Shown here: in pieces, positions 1 to 11,215 of the stretch
How the letters are laid out: each line of letters opens with the position of its first letter
Position numbering within the stretch: the stretch's first letter is position 1
NCBI GenBank assembly: GCA_037975125.1
Contig: CM075853.1
Span: 69,300,268 to 69,364,267, forward strand
DNA from: Latrodectus hesperus
Lineage: Eukaryota > Arthropoda > Arachnida > Araneae > Theridiidae
Direction of reading: 5' to 3'
DNA: 64,000 bases
Translations under genes and position numbers: made by a program
The notes under the pieces: model-generated
The model's input: the letters and a program-made list of their open reading frames with translations, nothing else
Told to the model about the DNA's origin: nothing
The model's database searches: none

Positions 1-972
1 TCTGAATTCTGAAATTAAATTATCCACTTCTTCTGAGCTCGGTGCTTTCTCTTGAGGTTTATCTCTTAAAAAAAAAGATTCCATTTTGCTCAGAAACAAA
101 TTTCCTCACTTATTACAGAAACATTTCTTAGGCTCTATAAACGTGGAGTAAAAATAAATTAATCTCATGAAATTATAAAAAAAAAACGCATATTTTATTT
201 TGAATGCATTTTGCTAGAGAAAAAATGAACTAAAAAGTATTTCTCCTTTTAAAAGAAAAATGTTCAGCTGAAGTCGAAAATTTCTTCTTTAAAGGTCTTT
301 AAATGTTTCATTAAGAAGCGGCTGTAAATCTTGGCAGCTTTGAGAGGCTCGTATACTTGGCAGGCTTCGAGACTTTGGCGAACCTGATTTTTCCCTGCGG
401 GATATTAAATGGAAATTTACGGCGCCAAAGCTAGATTTAGCATTATTTAGATAGCTGATATATTCATTGAGAGGGCTGTAATCTTTTCTAATGTGGTCGG
501 GAGATTGGGTCAAAATTGAATTTAGTTGATATCAACGAACGAATTAAAAAATACTCATAAATAGGAAAATAATAAAAATAATTTTAAATAAACATTTTTG
601 TGTGTTTTAGTACTGAATTCATCTATTTTAGATGGGATGAATATATTTTTTATTAATTTAAATAAAATCATTCGCTCAATCTTGTAATAAACTGATTATA
701 TATTTTAGTGAAAAATATTTTACTCAAAAATCATAAAAAACTGAAGTTTTATCAAAATTTTTAACATTTCTACAATTTTTTTAAATTATCAGTTTTTATT
801 ACAACAGCAAAGCAGTGGATATACAACTTATTTTACATTTGAGAAAAGTATTTCATTTTTGATTGTGAAGATCTTATGATAAACATAAATTTAAAATTTA
901 ACACCTATAAATTCAAAACCTGCCTCTTTTCCATATATCTGGCTGCGTTATTCCAATTCTAATTGCTGAATA
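1..972. other. AT-rich non-coding stretch with one GC-richer patch
   Basis: No gene is supported. A GC-richer, non-repetitive patch at about 300-500 contains words such as GGCAGCTTTGAGAGGCTCG and CGGCGCCAAAG. The 74-codon minus-strand frame across it (289-513) has no recognisable domain and looks like chance. The rest is poly-A/T-rich DNA. Confidence 0.5.
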
Positions 973-1092
973 CCAAGCTGGTTGCTGAATAATTGTTGCT
1001 CGTTCCTTCTGGTCAACAGTTCGGGTTCTAATCCCACCTCGAGTTTGGATGTTTGGTGTGTTTCGGAATTCATTTTAAACTGTATGTTCCTT
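973..1092 (+). repeat. tRNA-derived SINE, degenerate copy
   Basis: A B-box-like core (AACAGTTCGGGTTCTAATCC) is followed by the family's tail order: ACCTCGAGTTTGGATGTTTG, then TTTCGGAATTCATTTTAAAC, then a T-rich end. This matches, with divergence, the better copy at 44707-44874. The A-box half (GGTTGCTGAATAATTGTTGCTC) is poorly kept. It is a fossil insertion rather than a tRNA gene, because the acceptor stem and anticodon arm cannot be formed. Confidence 0.6.
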
Positions 1093-1253
1093 TTTCTAAA
1101 TGAAAATCACTTTCAAAATTAGTTAAGTATTAAATTTTCCAATACTTTACTAATTTTTAAAGTAATTTTGAATGATTTTCATTGTTAGTTTTTTTATATC
1201 TGTAAAAATCAAGCACTTAACAGACGAGAACTTTCGATTTCTTTATGTGCCGA

Positions 1254-1470
1254 TGTTAAGAGACAAGAGGCATAGTGGGGGTGTGTCGGAGCGAGAGAAC
1301 GGTGTGGTTGTGTGTAAAGACGAGTGGTAGCGGAGGTACCGCTTCCAGGCAATGGAAAATACATGTGTTTCGAACAATGTAAAAAGAACCATCTAAATTT
1401 ATGTTTGTGTCTATAATTAATGTTTGTTAATGTAAAATAAATGTGTCGTAAAAATGAAGATATTTTGGTA
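1254..1470 (+). mobile_element. LTR-like fragment (possible solo LTR)
   Basis: This purine/G-rich block stands out from its AT-rich surroundings. It begins TGTTAAGAGACAAGAGGC, runs through a G-rich segment (GTGGTAGCGGAGGTACCGC), and then has AATAAA-type signals around 1435-1445. That order (TG start, G-rich U3-like part, poly-A signal near the 3' end) is typical of an arthropod LTR. No second LTR or gag/pol coding is seen nearby, so it would be a solo or truncated copy. The call rests on composition and remembered repeat style. A host regulatory island is the alternative. Confidence 0.3.
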
Positions 1471-2129
1471 TTACTGAATGATCCTGGAAACGACAGGTTA
1501 GTGGAACTGTCATAAAATCTTTCTAAGAAATTCGATTCAGTCACTTGTATTATTACAATTATGACTCAGAATGAAAAAATGATTAAAAATTAAATAAATG
1601 AAATATATAAAAATGGCTGTTTTTTGAAGAATCTGACTGTCAAAAACTTTCTTGTAAATTATCGAATAAACAGCGAAAAAAAATTCAGTTCATATATTTC
1701 GAGTCATTTGAGCTATTAGCTTAATTTATTGATTTAGAGAAATCTTTATATTCATGTTTTACTTTCATCACGATATTTGAGTACTCTTACCATTGTGGTA
1801 TTAATATCGCTCATAAAAATAACAATTGAATACTTGTATTTATAAAATTGACTTTAAAAATATGTAGTGTTCAATGTTATTTACTAACAGATACAAATTT
1901 ATATTTCTCTAATCTAACAAACCCTCTAGAAAACATTCAAAACGTAAAATTTTAATTCTTTCATTTCTTTGTACAAAAACATTGCATGGCTGAGAAAAAT
2001 AACCATAAAATTGAATGAGGAGTTTGTAGAAAAAAGTTATTCTAAGCAAAATGATATTTAACTTCTTCAGGCATCCCTTAAGTCCTGTTCAATTTTTTAA
2101 CAGTAATTAATAATTTTGTGTAAGAGCAA
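1471..2129. other. AT-rich non-coding stretch
   Basis: No gene, repeat family or structured motif is recognised. It has scattered stop codons in all frames and A/T runs. Confidence 0.5.
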
Positions 2130-2345
2130 TGTACATTGTGTCACGAGCTTAAAGGCGAAGTTCAGAATAGCGCATGCGCGCTAAAATTTGCCCTCTTTTT
2201 TTTTCTTCCAACTATGTTGTTTATTTTTTGATTTGATATAGTGTTCTCAGAGAGAGCACACTGGTATGCTTGTGGCGGCGTCTCCCATGTCATAATATTG
2301 TCATGTTTGCGAGTTTGAAAGTTACATCAAAAATTATTTGCATAA
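2130..2345 (+). promoter_or_regulatory. CpG-containing promoter-like patch with NRF1-type palindrome
   Basis: The palindrome GCGCATGCGC (2170-2179) matches the core of the NRF-1/erect-wing binding site and is conspicuous in DNA this poor in CpG. A pyrimidine tract (CCCTCTTTTTTTTTCTTCC) and a GC-richer segment (TGTGGCGGCGTCTCCCATG, about 2270) follow. Downstream lies the decayed coding remnant at about 2.9-3.8 kb, so this could be its old promoter or a mobile-element 5' end. No TATA box or mapped start is visible. The promoter reading is inference. Confidence 0.3.
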
Positions 2346-2660
2346 TAAAAACTATGAATACATTAAAAATCCATCCTCATCAATAAATTGAATTGAAATT
2401 GTCATCACTTGCCTGGCCTCTTTTCTCTGCTACCCAACAATAATATATATATAATTAAGAAAAAGATATTTCATAAAGTGAAATACAATATGGTGATTGA
2501 TAAATTTCATCGGAATATTTACTATTTACTTGATATCTTTATGTTTATTATTTATTATAAAAATCTGAAGAAGAGATGCAAATATAACGTAAGGCAATAC
2601 TTTCATCGCTTTAAATGTTAAAAATTTCCTCGACTGTTCCGGAAAAATGGGATCTATTAC

Positions 2661-2697
2661 ACTCTAAAGAACATTTTTAACATTCTAAAGAACATTG
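2661..2697. repeat. Short tandem duplication
   Basis: CTAAAGAACATT occurs twice in direct orientation, separated by TTTAA. The spacing suggests a small local duplication. Confidence 0.5.
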
Positions 2698-2819
2698 CTT
2701 CTATTTAAATTTTGAAGACAAATAATCTCTTGGCGACAGATTTATCCGATTGCTGAAGTATTACTGTAATAGTCCTTGTCTAGACAGAAAATTCCGTTTT
2801 CCGAAAAACAGGATGTTTG

Positions 2820-2981
2820 GGTAATCTTTCAGAGAGTACAAATCGTCACTCTCGTCCTCGGATAGTCTTTCAGAAATCCGCCATGTTTTATCCCAGCTAT
2901 TATGTCGCGTAAGAAATCTCAAAAAATGGCCATAAACAATAATATTAAAGTAGGCAGGCGATAATCTTTGAGAAATGCGGG
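2820..2981. repeat. Thrice-repeated TAATCTTTCAGAGA-like motif
   Basis: Related words occur at about 2820 (GTAATCTTTCAGAGAG), 2860 (GGATAGTCTTTCAGAAATCC) and 2960 (CGATAATCTTTGAGAAATGC), just before and inside the start of the coding remnant. They could be ancient tandem duplications or degenerate binding sites. No known family is recognised. Confidence 0.35.
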
Positions 2982-3790
2982 CAAATGTTCAAAATTTTAA
3001 TGGTTAGAAGCATTTATGGTTGCTGATGGAGCAGATAGAATGATAACATCTGAGGAAGGTAGAGGACTTATTCTAGGGTGTGATATTTCCTGTGAAGATC
3101 ATAAATCTTATTCAGTACGACGTTCATTTCTAAAGATTAGAAAACCATAATTATGCTGTGGAAATATATGGGTTCATAAAATTTAAATACCGAACACTTA
3201 ATGGAGAAGACTTAATTAGGTTTATTGAATTTTTTAGTAAAATGCGACCAAATAATGGTGATATTGATTTATTGATATTGAATAATGGTATTTTATAGGC
3301 TTTGTGTGTGGGTGTTAAAATCGACTTTATGCTGCTGTTACACCGGTTAATTCATGTCGAATTAATTTAGACTTTATATCCTTTCTGAAATAAAGAAAAT
3401 AAAATTGAAAAGTCTATGTTTAGCTTGAATATCTTACCTTATTTTAATGAAGAAGATACGCAATGTGCATTTATTAATGGTATAAATATTTTTAACTATG
3501 ACAATACGTTGTTAAATGATGCTCTAATTACTTTAAAAAGAAAATGGCTAACAATTTTACTGTGAAAAGGTAGATTTATAAAGATCTAACGAGCAACATT
3601 GTAGTGCGTAGAAGTTAAGAAGTCAACTACAGATCTTAATATTCTTTCCGAATAACTTCAAACATTCGATGCTTAAAAAATGAAATACATAATTTTTTTT
3701 TAGCTAAACTTTAAAATACTGTTTCACACTCGCAAAAATTTGGATATATAAGCAAAAACGTGAAGAGAATTGTACAATGCGAATGAATAA
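2902..3790 (+). pseudogene. Unassigned decayed coding remnant
   Basis: Protein-like segments succeed each other in shifting frames. About 2902-2960 reads MSRKKSQKMAINNNI... . About 3003-3150 gives a 49-residue open run including WLEAFMVADGADRM, EEGRGLILGCD and SYSVRRSFLKI. About 3150-3297 gives a second run including AVEIYGFIKFKYRTLNGEDL and a DIDLLILNNGIL end. About 3410-3563 gives a third including LPYFNEEDTQCAF and DALITLKRKW. About 3680-3780 has a weaker tail (HSQKFGYISKNVKRIVQC). Charged and polar residues are mixed as in real protein, unlike the Ile/Phe/Tyr/Lys strings of chance frames here. Several frameshifts and stops break it. I do not recognise the family. A mobile-element, host or viral origin are all open. 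No intron pattern is evident. Confidence 0.5.
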
Positions 3791-3967
3791 AATGGAGAAA
3801 AAGTGCATAACAATACAGAAAAAGAACAAATTCCACTATAGATCAAAGGCAAAAATGTGTGTGCAAATTATTTGATGTTCGATGACAACATATGTGATCC
3901 CTTCAAACAACTAAAACTACCGTACATCTAATTTACAATGTATCTAATATACAATGTATTTGCATAT

Positions 3968-4085
3968 TGTTATGTATGTCGCACACAGATGGTCTTGTCC
4001 TCATCGACGAATATATTAATTTCTCATCCGTGAAATAAATTCTTGGTCACTCCAACAACTTCCGCGTCGAGCTGACAGCTTCTTC
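3968..4085 (+). mobile_element. LTR-like 3' fragment
   Basis: A GC-richer block starts TGTTATGTATGTCGCACACA, contains an AATAAA-type signal (GTGAAATAAATTCTTGG, about 4030) and continues with TCCGCGTCGAGCTGACAGC. TG start, poly-A signal and short GC-rich R/U5-like end fit an LTR fragment. No partner LTR or coding region is recognised. The previous coding remnant could belong to the same element, but nothing proves it. Confidence 0.25.
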
Positions 4086-4112
4086 GTTTGACTTGGTTAT
4101 GTTTCAATACTA

Positions 4113-4230
4113 TAAGTTTGATTCTCAACACGAGAACGGGTAGAATTATGAAATCTGCTTAAAACTAGTTCCCGTTAAATAAGGTTTCATTTATAAAATA
4201 TGAACATAAGGCGACAGACCAAATTAACAG
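4113..4230 (+). repeat. tRNA-derived SINE, strongly degenerate copy
   Basis: The remnant AAGTTTGATTCTCAACACG matches the B-box region. CTGCTTAAAACTAGTTCCCG matches the family tail (CTTTAAACCGTAGGTCCCGG in the best copy). GGCGACAGACCAAATTAAC resembles the 3' end (ACGACAAACCAAACG) of the copy near 15.8 kb. The A-box half is not recognisable. Confidence 0.4.
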
Positions 4231-6364
4231 AATTCTTTGTCCTTATATTGGTTCTCGTTCAAATCTATGTAATATAGTAGTATCAAAAGTCATAAATGCG
4301 AGACATTAAATTGTCAGGACGTTTTGAAAGTCACCTTTTCTAAAAATAAAAATTGAACGATTGAATTTCACAAGTGAGGTAGTGAAAAACTTTTTTGAGA
4401 AATCACGATACACGAATTTTTTAAATTTTGACATGAACGAAGTGGATTTTCTCCTTTTTGGAAATAGCAATCCATTTACAAGCAGTAATTTGAAGAAGTT
4501 CCTTGAGGATAGAAGTTAATGAATAAATATTGAGATATTAATTTTTATTCATTTATCAAAACTTTGCAAGACATAATATTCGGAATCGTAAATGGCTTGA
4601 GAAGCGGATACTTTTCTTAGACTAGTATCGCTAATATTTACGATATGCCCCAAGCTAGCTAAACAAGCCCAAACAAACAATTCCATTATCCAAATTGTTG
4701 ACACCAATATCAAAATATGTATTCAGAAGATGGCTTAAAAAGCATAAAATACTTAATAATTATTTATAATGAAAATGTCTCTAACATAATTATTTTGTAA
4801 AGTACTGTTCAAGAAGTTTAAAAGCTCAGATAGAATATTTTAATTACAAAGAATCTCCTCACTCGCAGAAATCTCATTTCGAATCTATGAAATATCAAAT
4901 TAAGTAGAGTTACTATTTACTTTTTTCTTGAGAAAGGTATCTCCATTTTTTTCTGAGTAGAGAAGGAGAGGAATCTTTGGCCGGATGTGATATAAAAAGG
5001 CACTTAGGGTTTTTCCAAACGTTGATTTGCATGAAAGGATTTCTCTTATTCTTTAAATTATGAATGTTTTATTGGACGTTAGATACCAATGTCATAACTG
5101 GCATATAATGTGCCCTTTTAGTTCCTTCAAACTTTGCTATACACAAAATTAAACTATGTACCGTAAGAGATTTAACGTAAAAATTTTGTGTTTGTAACAT
5201 TTTTTATTTTTCAAATTTATGACTGTTGCGTAAAACATTTCAAAACCGCATGTAAACCGCAAACCGATGGTTACAGATTCATTGCGATTTTGTTGCTTTT
5301 CCATAGCCATCTGAAATTGGAATTATTTTTATTTCATTTGTTATTTTTTATTGTAGATATTTTTCTATGTATTAATACCAAATTTCTCTAAATATCCATA
5401 TTAAATTGGTCTCTGTGAATGTCAGAACAATATCTAAGTATCAGTAAGATTTCAGCAATATATTATCTCGGTATATATATATATATATATATATATATCA
5501 CATTATCTCAGTAATAATTGACTGCTACCATATTTATCATTTTGTTATTATATTAAACAATATCACTTAATCTTGTATTTTATATAGTTATCGGAATTAT
5601 TTTCACTGAGTACATTCAAAAGTTTTCAAAATTAAACTAAAATATGAACGAGTTCTTTTTCTTATCTCTAATTTTTTTTATTTCAAATGTTAATTTTAAT
5701 GTACATGTATGTTGAAGTAATTTTTAAATTAAGTAGCCTTGATTTACTTACATTGTGCATTGTATGTAATAAACAAAATTTACTTTATATAAAATATCAA
5801 ATAAAAATATGTATAGAAATTCATTGATTGTAAAATACTTGTTTCCAATAGATAATTCCTACGTTATTTAAATGGCTGAATATGCAATGTGGATAATTTA
5901 CACATACATGCATTGAAATTATATATTTCTATATAATGTACAGTTGGTATTCATTACTATAATAGTTATTTATATTGAATATATATAGTTAATCAAATTT
6001 TTAAAAGCACATTTTATAATAATTACATTTATTTAATATCTTGGATTGTAGAAATTTGGTATTTATGCATATCATTTCATTTTTCCCTGCATTTTTAAAT
6101 GTTGTAAAAGAGACACCATTCCATAATGAATAAAATCATTCTATGCTTTACTAATGAAATGTTTAGAATGTATCTGCTTTCTCATTAATTTGACATTTCT
6201 TGCATAGCAATGCAATTAATAAGTTTCAAGGGTTGCCATATACATCCCTTTCTTATTTATTAAGTGGGCATGTAATTCAAACTTCAAATGAAACTTAATA
6301 GGGATGTTAACAAAAATACAAATCGAAAGTAATTTCTTAAAAGTGAAAGGTATTTAATGTTAGA
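4231..6364. other. AT-rich non-coding stretch
   Basis: No gene or transposon is recognised. The only clear simple repeat is the TA run at 5472-5498, annotated separately. The 67-codon plus-strand frame at 5188-5391 is Phe/Leu/Ile-rich from T-rich DNA and is judged to be chance. Confidence 0.5.
5472..5498. repeat. (TA)n microsatellite
   Basis: Uninterrupted TA dinucleotide run of about 27 bases. Confidence 0.95.
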
Positions 6365-6870
6365 TTCAAAAGAGATTTGCATTGAAGCGAAGTAAAGGAG
6401 GCACAAAACCGCGCCCACTCCTATTAAAAGCGGGAAAACATCACAGCAGTCAGGATATGCGACTAATTTTTTTTAAACTTCCTTATTAAGAAAAGGCCTT
6501 ATGCTAGTGCCTTAAATAAATGGGGATGCCGATGCTAAAAGAGCTCCTTTCTGGAAGACGCTCGTTACTCAGAGGCTTAAGTGCCCAACCACTTAAGACA
6601 CCGCACACCACTGCTGCTCGACCCGCCCCCTTTCGAAAACAGTGAAAACTTTTTGGTGGAAAAGAAAAGGCTCGGTTCAAGTGGCATCTCTCTTAACGAA
6701 TTTGGCTCGATCCTGTCGGCTTTCAAGAGGATTTGCCGCCACGACGAGAAGTGCTCGGTTTGTTTGGCGACTTCGTCAAGATAGTTTTTGAATGACAGCC
6801 TTTCTCTTCTTGAAAGAGAGGGCGAAAGTAAAGTGCAAAATACAATATTTATCGGGCTGTCTTTTAGCGG
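6365..6870. promoter_or_regulatory. GC-richer non-coding island, candidate conserved element
   Basis: A 500-base, non-repetitive island in AT-rich DNA. It contains an octamer-like POU word (GATTTGCAT, about 6373), a GC-box-like word (CCGCGCCCACTCC, about 6409), and CpG-bearing segments such as GGATTTGCCGCCACGACGAG near 6730. Overlapping open frames exist on both strands (6581-6784 plus, 6577-6912 minus) but encode no recognisable domain, which is expected where stop codons are rare. It is best read as a candidate enhancer or conserved non-coding element. An unrecognised exon is not excluded. Confidence 0.35.
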
Positions 6871-7579
6871 GAATCCCTTTCGATTTTTGAGAGAAATATA
6901 GTTTGAGATCAAAGTTTAAAATTCGATTCTTGTCTGAAATTTATAGTCTGACACTGAATTATTTTTTTTCTTGTGGAAATTTTTTTTAAGGTTGGAATAA
7001 GGTTTAAGGTTGGAATTGTTGCGATATGATTTGTGATGAAATCAACGGCTTGAGACGATTTAATTTCCGATGAAATGATTTTTGTTATATTTAAAATTTT
7101 CTATTAATATATAATTATTGGAATTATGGTGTGCGTGCTTATGAAGCGACTCACATAAAAATATTTTGTAACTGACGAATATGGTCTTAAAAATGTTCCT
7201 AAGATAGCGTCGCCGTTTAAAGAAACTTTATTTTAAACCCCGAATTTGAACAGGGACATTCTCAAAATTTTCAAGTTTCAAATATTGAACACCCTAAATA
7301 TTAATAATTTTTATTAATTTGCGTGCTAATTTCGAGAAATTTTAAGTTATCGAGGAAATATATAAAATGACGTCTTTCGTACTATCTAAGTTGATAGATA
7401 AAAGCGATAAATATACATTTTCGTTTTAATCAATCAAAAGTCAATGTTTTTAAATATTCACAATTATTAATAATTAATATTTGAATATTTAAAAATTTTG
7501 TTTCTATAAATTTCTCCAATAATGCGAATGTGCTGAATTGATAAATATGAAAAGATTTGTGGTTTTTTTTAGTTAAAAA
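6871..7579. other. AT-rich non-coding stretch
   Basis: Nothing recognised. Confidence 0.5.
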
Positions 7580-7650
7580 TTTCGTGGGTTCGAATCCCTC
7601 ATCGGATATAGGTTTTTGTTGTGGTTCAAAATCTATTCTAAACTATAATT
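7580..7650 (+). repeat. tRNA-derived SINE, B-box fragment
   Basis: TTCGTGGGTTCGAATCCCTC (7591-7610) is a near-perfect B box identical in its core to the best SINE copy. A degraded tail follows (GTGGTTCAAAATCTATTCT). The A-box half is replaced by T/A-rich sequence, so the copy is truncated or eroded. Confidence 0.6.
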
Positions 7651-8770
7651 ATTTGTGGAATTAAAACAATATTGCATTAAGTGATCGTGGTTCCATAAAT
7701 TTTGATGTAATGAACACACGCATCCCAACTTACTAAGAATTTTTCTTTCTTTTTAAAGCAGAACTAGGTCTCGTTTCATTAGTTGAAGAAACTCGTCCCA
7801 TTGTGTGATTCAAGCCTATCATAAAAAATTAGTGGCATGATTCATTGACTTCTGTTAAATAGTTTATTTTATTAAAAAAACAAGAACAAAGGAAAAAAAC
7901 AAATTTAATAATATTTTTTAATTTAGTAATTTTTGCTTTTTATAAATTAATTGAAACTTAAGGTTTGTCATTCGTTATATTAAACTCTATGACTATATAT
8001 TAACGATGCAGAACTATGGGAAACTTTATCGTTATCATAAAACTCAATATCGTGCTAGCTAGTGATTTCACTTTGTTTTAAGTGCTTTAAATTTTACTAC
8101 AAATTACGCCTGCACCAAATGAGGTTGTTAAACTGCATTTATGTCTTTAATTATGTTGCGCGAAATTACTGTTTTGCATTGATAACTTCTTGATTAAAGA
8201 TTCACTCATTTTCATGTCTTGAATAAAACGAATTTGGTAGTCTTGTGCCTTTTAAAACTAAATCTACTGATAATTCATGAATATATTTCATCAGTATTTT
8301 TTATTCCGTTACACATGTATAGTATTTTTTTGTATCTAGTGTATTGGAAATAGTCTTATTAAAGGTAATTAATTCATTTTTAATTGAAACATTTTAGAAG
8401 TATAATGGAAAAATTATATTAATGCATTAAATTATGAAATTCTTCTCAATTCTCATAACATTTTTCGTAATAGTTTTTGAAATGTATCTTGTTTTTACTG
8501 GCTCAATTGTTTAAATTGATATGTTCACATCTGGAATATATATTTACTTTATAGCAGATTTTAAACACTAATTGTTATCTGAATTAAAGTTCCACTTTCT
8601 TTCATAGTCTATTCATAAAGGTTCCTGTTTAGTGTAATGAACACTTTATCAATACTAAATGTGCAGTTAACGTTTAAAATATTTAATTTAAAGGTAAATG
8701 AACAGAAGGACTTAAATAATTCCTAAAATTCTTATTTTTCATTTCATAAATTTCAGTGCAAAAAACAAAT
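7651..8770. other. AT-rich non-coding stretch
   Basis: Nothing recognised. Confidence 0.5.
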
Positions 8771-9090
8771 ATAATCATTCAGCAAAAAGAAGTAAATTAG
8801 TGAATGGCCCCCGATAAGTGAGTTCATTCTCGAAAATTGGAAAAGGCCGATGTTTATTGGCTGGAAATGACAAGAAATTGTTCTATCGAAAACAACATCG
8901 ACAAAAAAGTTCTTATTATCTAGTAAATGCCTTAGACTTTCTGAAATAAAAAGGAGAAATAAGGGAAAACGTTTTCCGAAAAAAATAAATCGGGACCTTA
9001 CCACTTATCTTCAGGTACGTGGCTTTCATTTTAAATCAGAACAATGCGATTTAGTTTGTTAAATATGCAAGTGGAGAGTTGCGTTATATA
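8771..9090. promoter_or_regulatory. Candidate conserved non-coding island
   Basis: Moderately GC-richer unique sequence (AATGGCCCCCGATAAGTGAG, GATGTTTATTGGCTGGAAAT, AATCGGGACCTTACC). It includes forkhead/Abd-B-like (TTTATTG) and GATA-like (GATAAG) words. The minus-strand frame 8753-9004 has no recognisable domain. The regulatory reading is inference from composition. Confidence 0.25.
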
Positions 9091-9789
9091 AAAATCAATG
9101 ATTTTCCTGGTAAGTTCGGGAAAGGGGCTATAAATATTTTTGTTATAAATTCTAAAGTATCGATTGTAGGAAATAAAAATATTTTTGAAGCATTCACGTA
9201 TTAGTAACCAAGCCAATAAACAATTTGCTGAATTTTTTTTACAGTAATAAATCTATTAAATCAACAGAAATAGCACGCAATCATTCCAGTCATTTGAATT
9301 TTCTTTTGTAATACAAGAATAATACTCTTTGTAATACTCTTTTCGATCCTTGGTACATAAAGGTTAAAATATTGACAATAATTTTGATGAAGGATCCTGA
9401 TTCTTCAAATCGAATTGTTTCCTCTAAGAAAAAAGTAAGTTTCTAAAATTTAGTATAATTTATATAAATTTCCGCCTTTATACTTATCTACGAAATTTAC
9501 AAAAGCATTTGATTTTTATTTCATTATTTGTATATTCTTATTCTTCTATTGTTAATTATGACACTGTTAGTTATGACAAACAATTAGATTTATTAAAATG
9601 AGAAGAGTCTAACAACATCACAACCTGCTTATATAAGGTTGGTGGGATTCATCATTATATGTATTTAAATTTTTCAAGAAACATTCAATATCTAAACATT
9701 AAAGGAAGATTTAGAAGCATCCAGATCTTAATCAAAAGTCTATAACAGATAAAATTTCAAATTAGAAATTCTTATCTTTTTATTGATTT
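9091..9789. other. AT-rich non-coding stretch
   Basis: Nothing recognised. Confidence 0.5.
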
Positions 9790-9862
9790 ATCGCGGCTGG
9801 GACTCAAACTATTGATAAACACGAATCTATAATCTAATGCATTGTCACTGGGATTGCTGGCT
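9790..9862 (-). repeat. tRNA-derived SINE head, degenerate, minus strand
   Basis: The reverse complement begins GCCAGCAATCCCAGTGACAA and continues through an A-box-like GCATTAGATTATAG to a B-box-like AGTTTGAGTCCCAGCC. These lie in the same order and spacing as the SINE head at 44707. The tail is not visible. Confidence 0.4.
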
Positions 9863-11036
9863 ATTCTTATCGGTGATTAATGTAATGGGCAGAAATAAGT
9901 AGTTTGTGTTATATCAACCAAAAAAAAAGCTTAATTGGTAGCTTAATAGCTCTCTAACCTTTTATAGTTACATCAAACGTGCCTGTGGTTGCTTAAAACA
10001 CATTTATATCATAATCAAGCTTAAATTAATCATCGACTCAAAAACCAATTACTGAGCCACAAATACATCAAACAAAACTAGCCGAAGACTGATGTCTCTC
10101 GGGAAAGAATTTTATTTAGTGTGTTCGTATTACATTGGCAATAATCATTTTCATTTCATTGTGAACTAGGAAAAAAACTATTTTTTCACAGATATACAAT
10201 GCACATATATTAATTAGCCTACCTTTTGTATCTATAAATAATACACCTGAAGAATTTTATTTTAGTATCTACGGTCGAAGGGAGGTATCGTATCTGCTAA
10301 ATGTTGAAATAAGCAGAGCATTTAACACTTGTCTTCATCTCCACGCAAATTACTTTGAATAAGTCTTGTGTTATCCTGTTATGGTATTTAGCTTTCAGTA
10401 AATAAAATTTTTGGATATTTTTCTCTTCAATGCCATCAATTCAATTTACTGATTTCATATTGGTATCTCATACCTAAAAAATCATAAAATTTTCATTTTT
10501 TTATTTATAATTCCTTCATTTGGTATACCTAATTACAAACCATTTATTTTACCATTATTTTTTGTTTTCATTATATATTGTTTGAAAGTAGATGATTTTG
10601 ACTTTTTTAGATTCGAACACAAATATTTTTCTTTATTTTTTTTTCAATGAATTAAAAATGAAGCACTTAAATTGTTCATACACATTCAGAGGTCTTACTT
10701 TGTATATGAATTTAAAATTTTAATATTTTTTTAATTTGTTAACCTAATGTAATTGTGAGCAAATGACATTACACAATTTCAAATCGAATTTTTACCTTAT
10801 GAAAACACAATTGATTTTAAGGTAATATTTAACTATACTTTTGAAGGGTTTTAGTTATAAGAAGCTACTGAAATAGTAAAATTTACTTAAAATAATCCTG
10901 AGAATTAATATTTTTCAGGTTATAAAACTGAACTGGGAAATATTTCCTTTTAAGTATTAAAGACATCTGTGTTTATGCGTGCATTATTCACTTATAGGAA
11001 ATTCGCTGAACGTTAAACAGGCAAAGTGCTCTATAC
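9863..11036. other. AT-rich non-coding stretch
   Basis: No gene. At about 9930-9990 an A-box-like run (TTAATTGGTAGCTTAATAGC) might be another SINE head, but no B box follows at the right distance. Confidence 0.45.
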
Positions 11037-11215
11037 ATTTCATTAGCATTTTTCAAAAATGCATGCACCCATCTTAAAGCTGTCATTGCATTAGGAAATG
11101 CATAAAAAATGGAACATGTCTTTCAAAGTGAAAAATGGATACCCTTATCATAGGCTGGCATACTACTCCATCTTAAGACTTTCTCCTCCTGCCCCTTTCT
11201 AAAAACTTTCTTTTC
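11037..11215. promoter_or_regulatory. Candidate conserved non-coding island
   Basis: Unique sequence with repeated ATGCAT / ATGCATAAA words (AAAAATGCATGCACCC, GGAAATGCATAAAAAATGG) and a GATA word (CCTTATCATA). No frame is open. The candidate status rests on complexity and motif content only. Confidence 0.25.

Noticed and set aside
1209..1544. 111-codon minus frame
   Set aside because: It lies antisense across an LTR-like block and its residues show no domain.
6577..6912. 111-codon minus frame in the 6.4-6.9 kb island
   Set aside because: It is antisense to an equally open plus frame. It has no domain, and its openness is explained by higher GC content.
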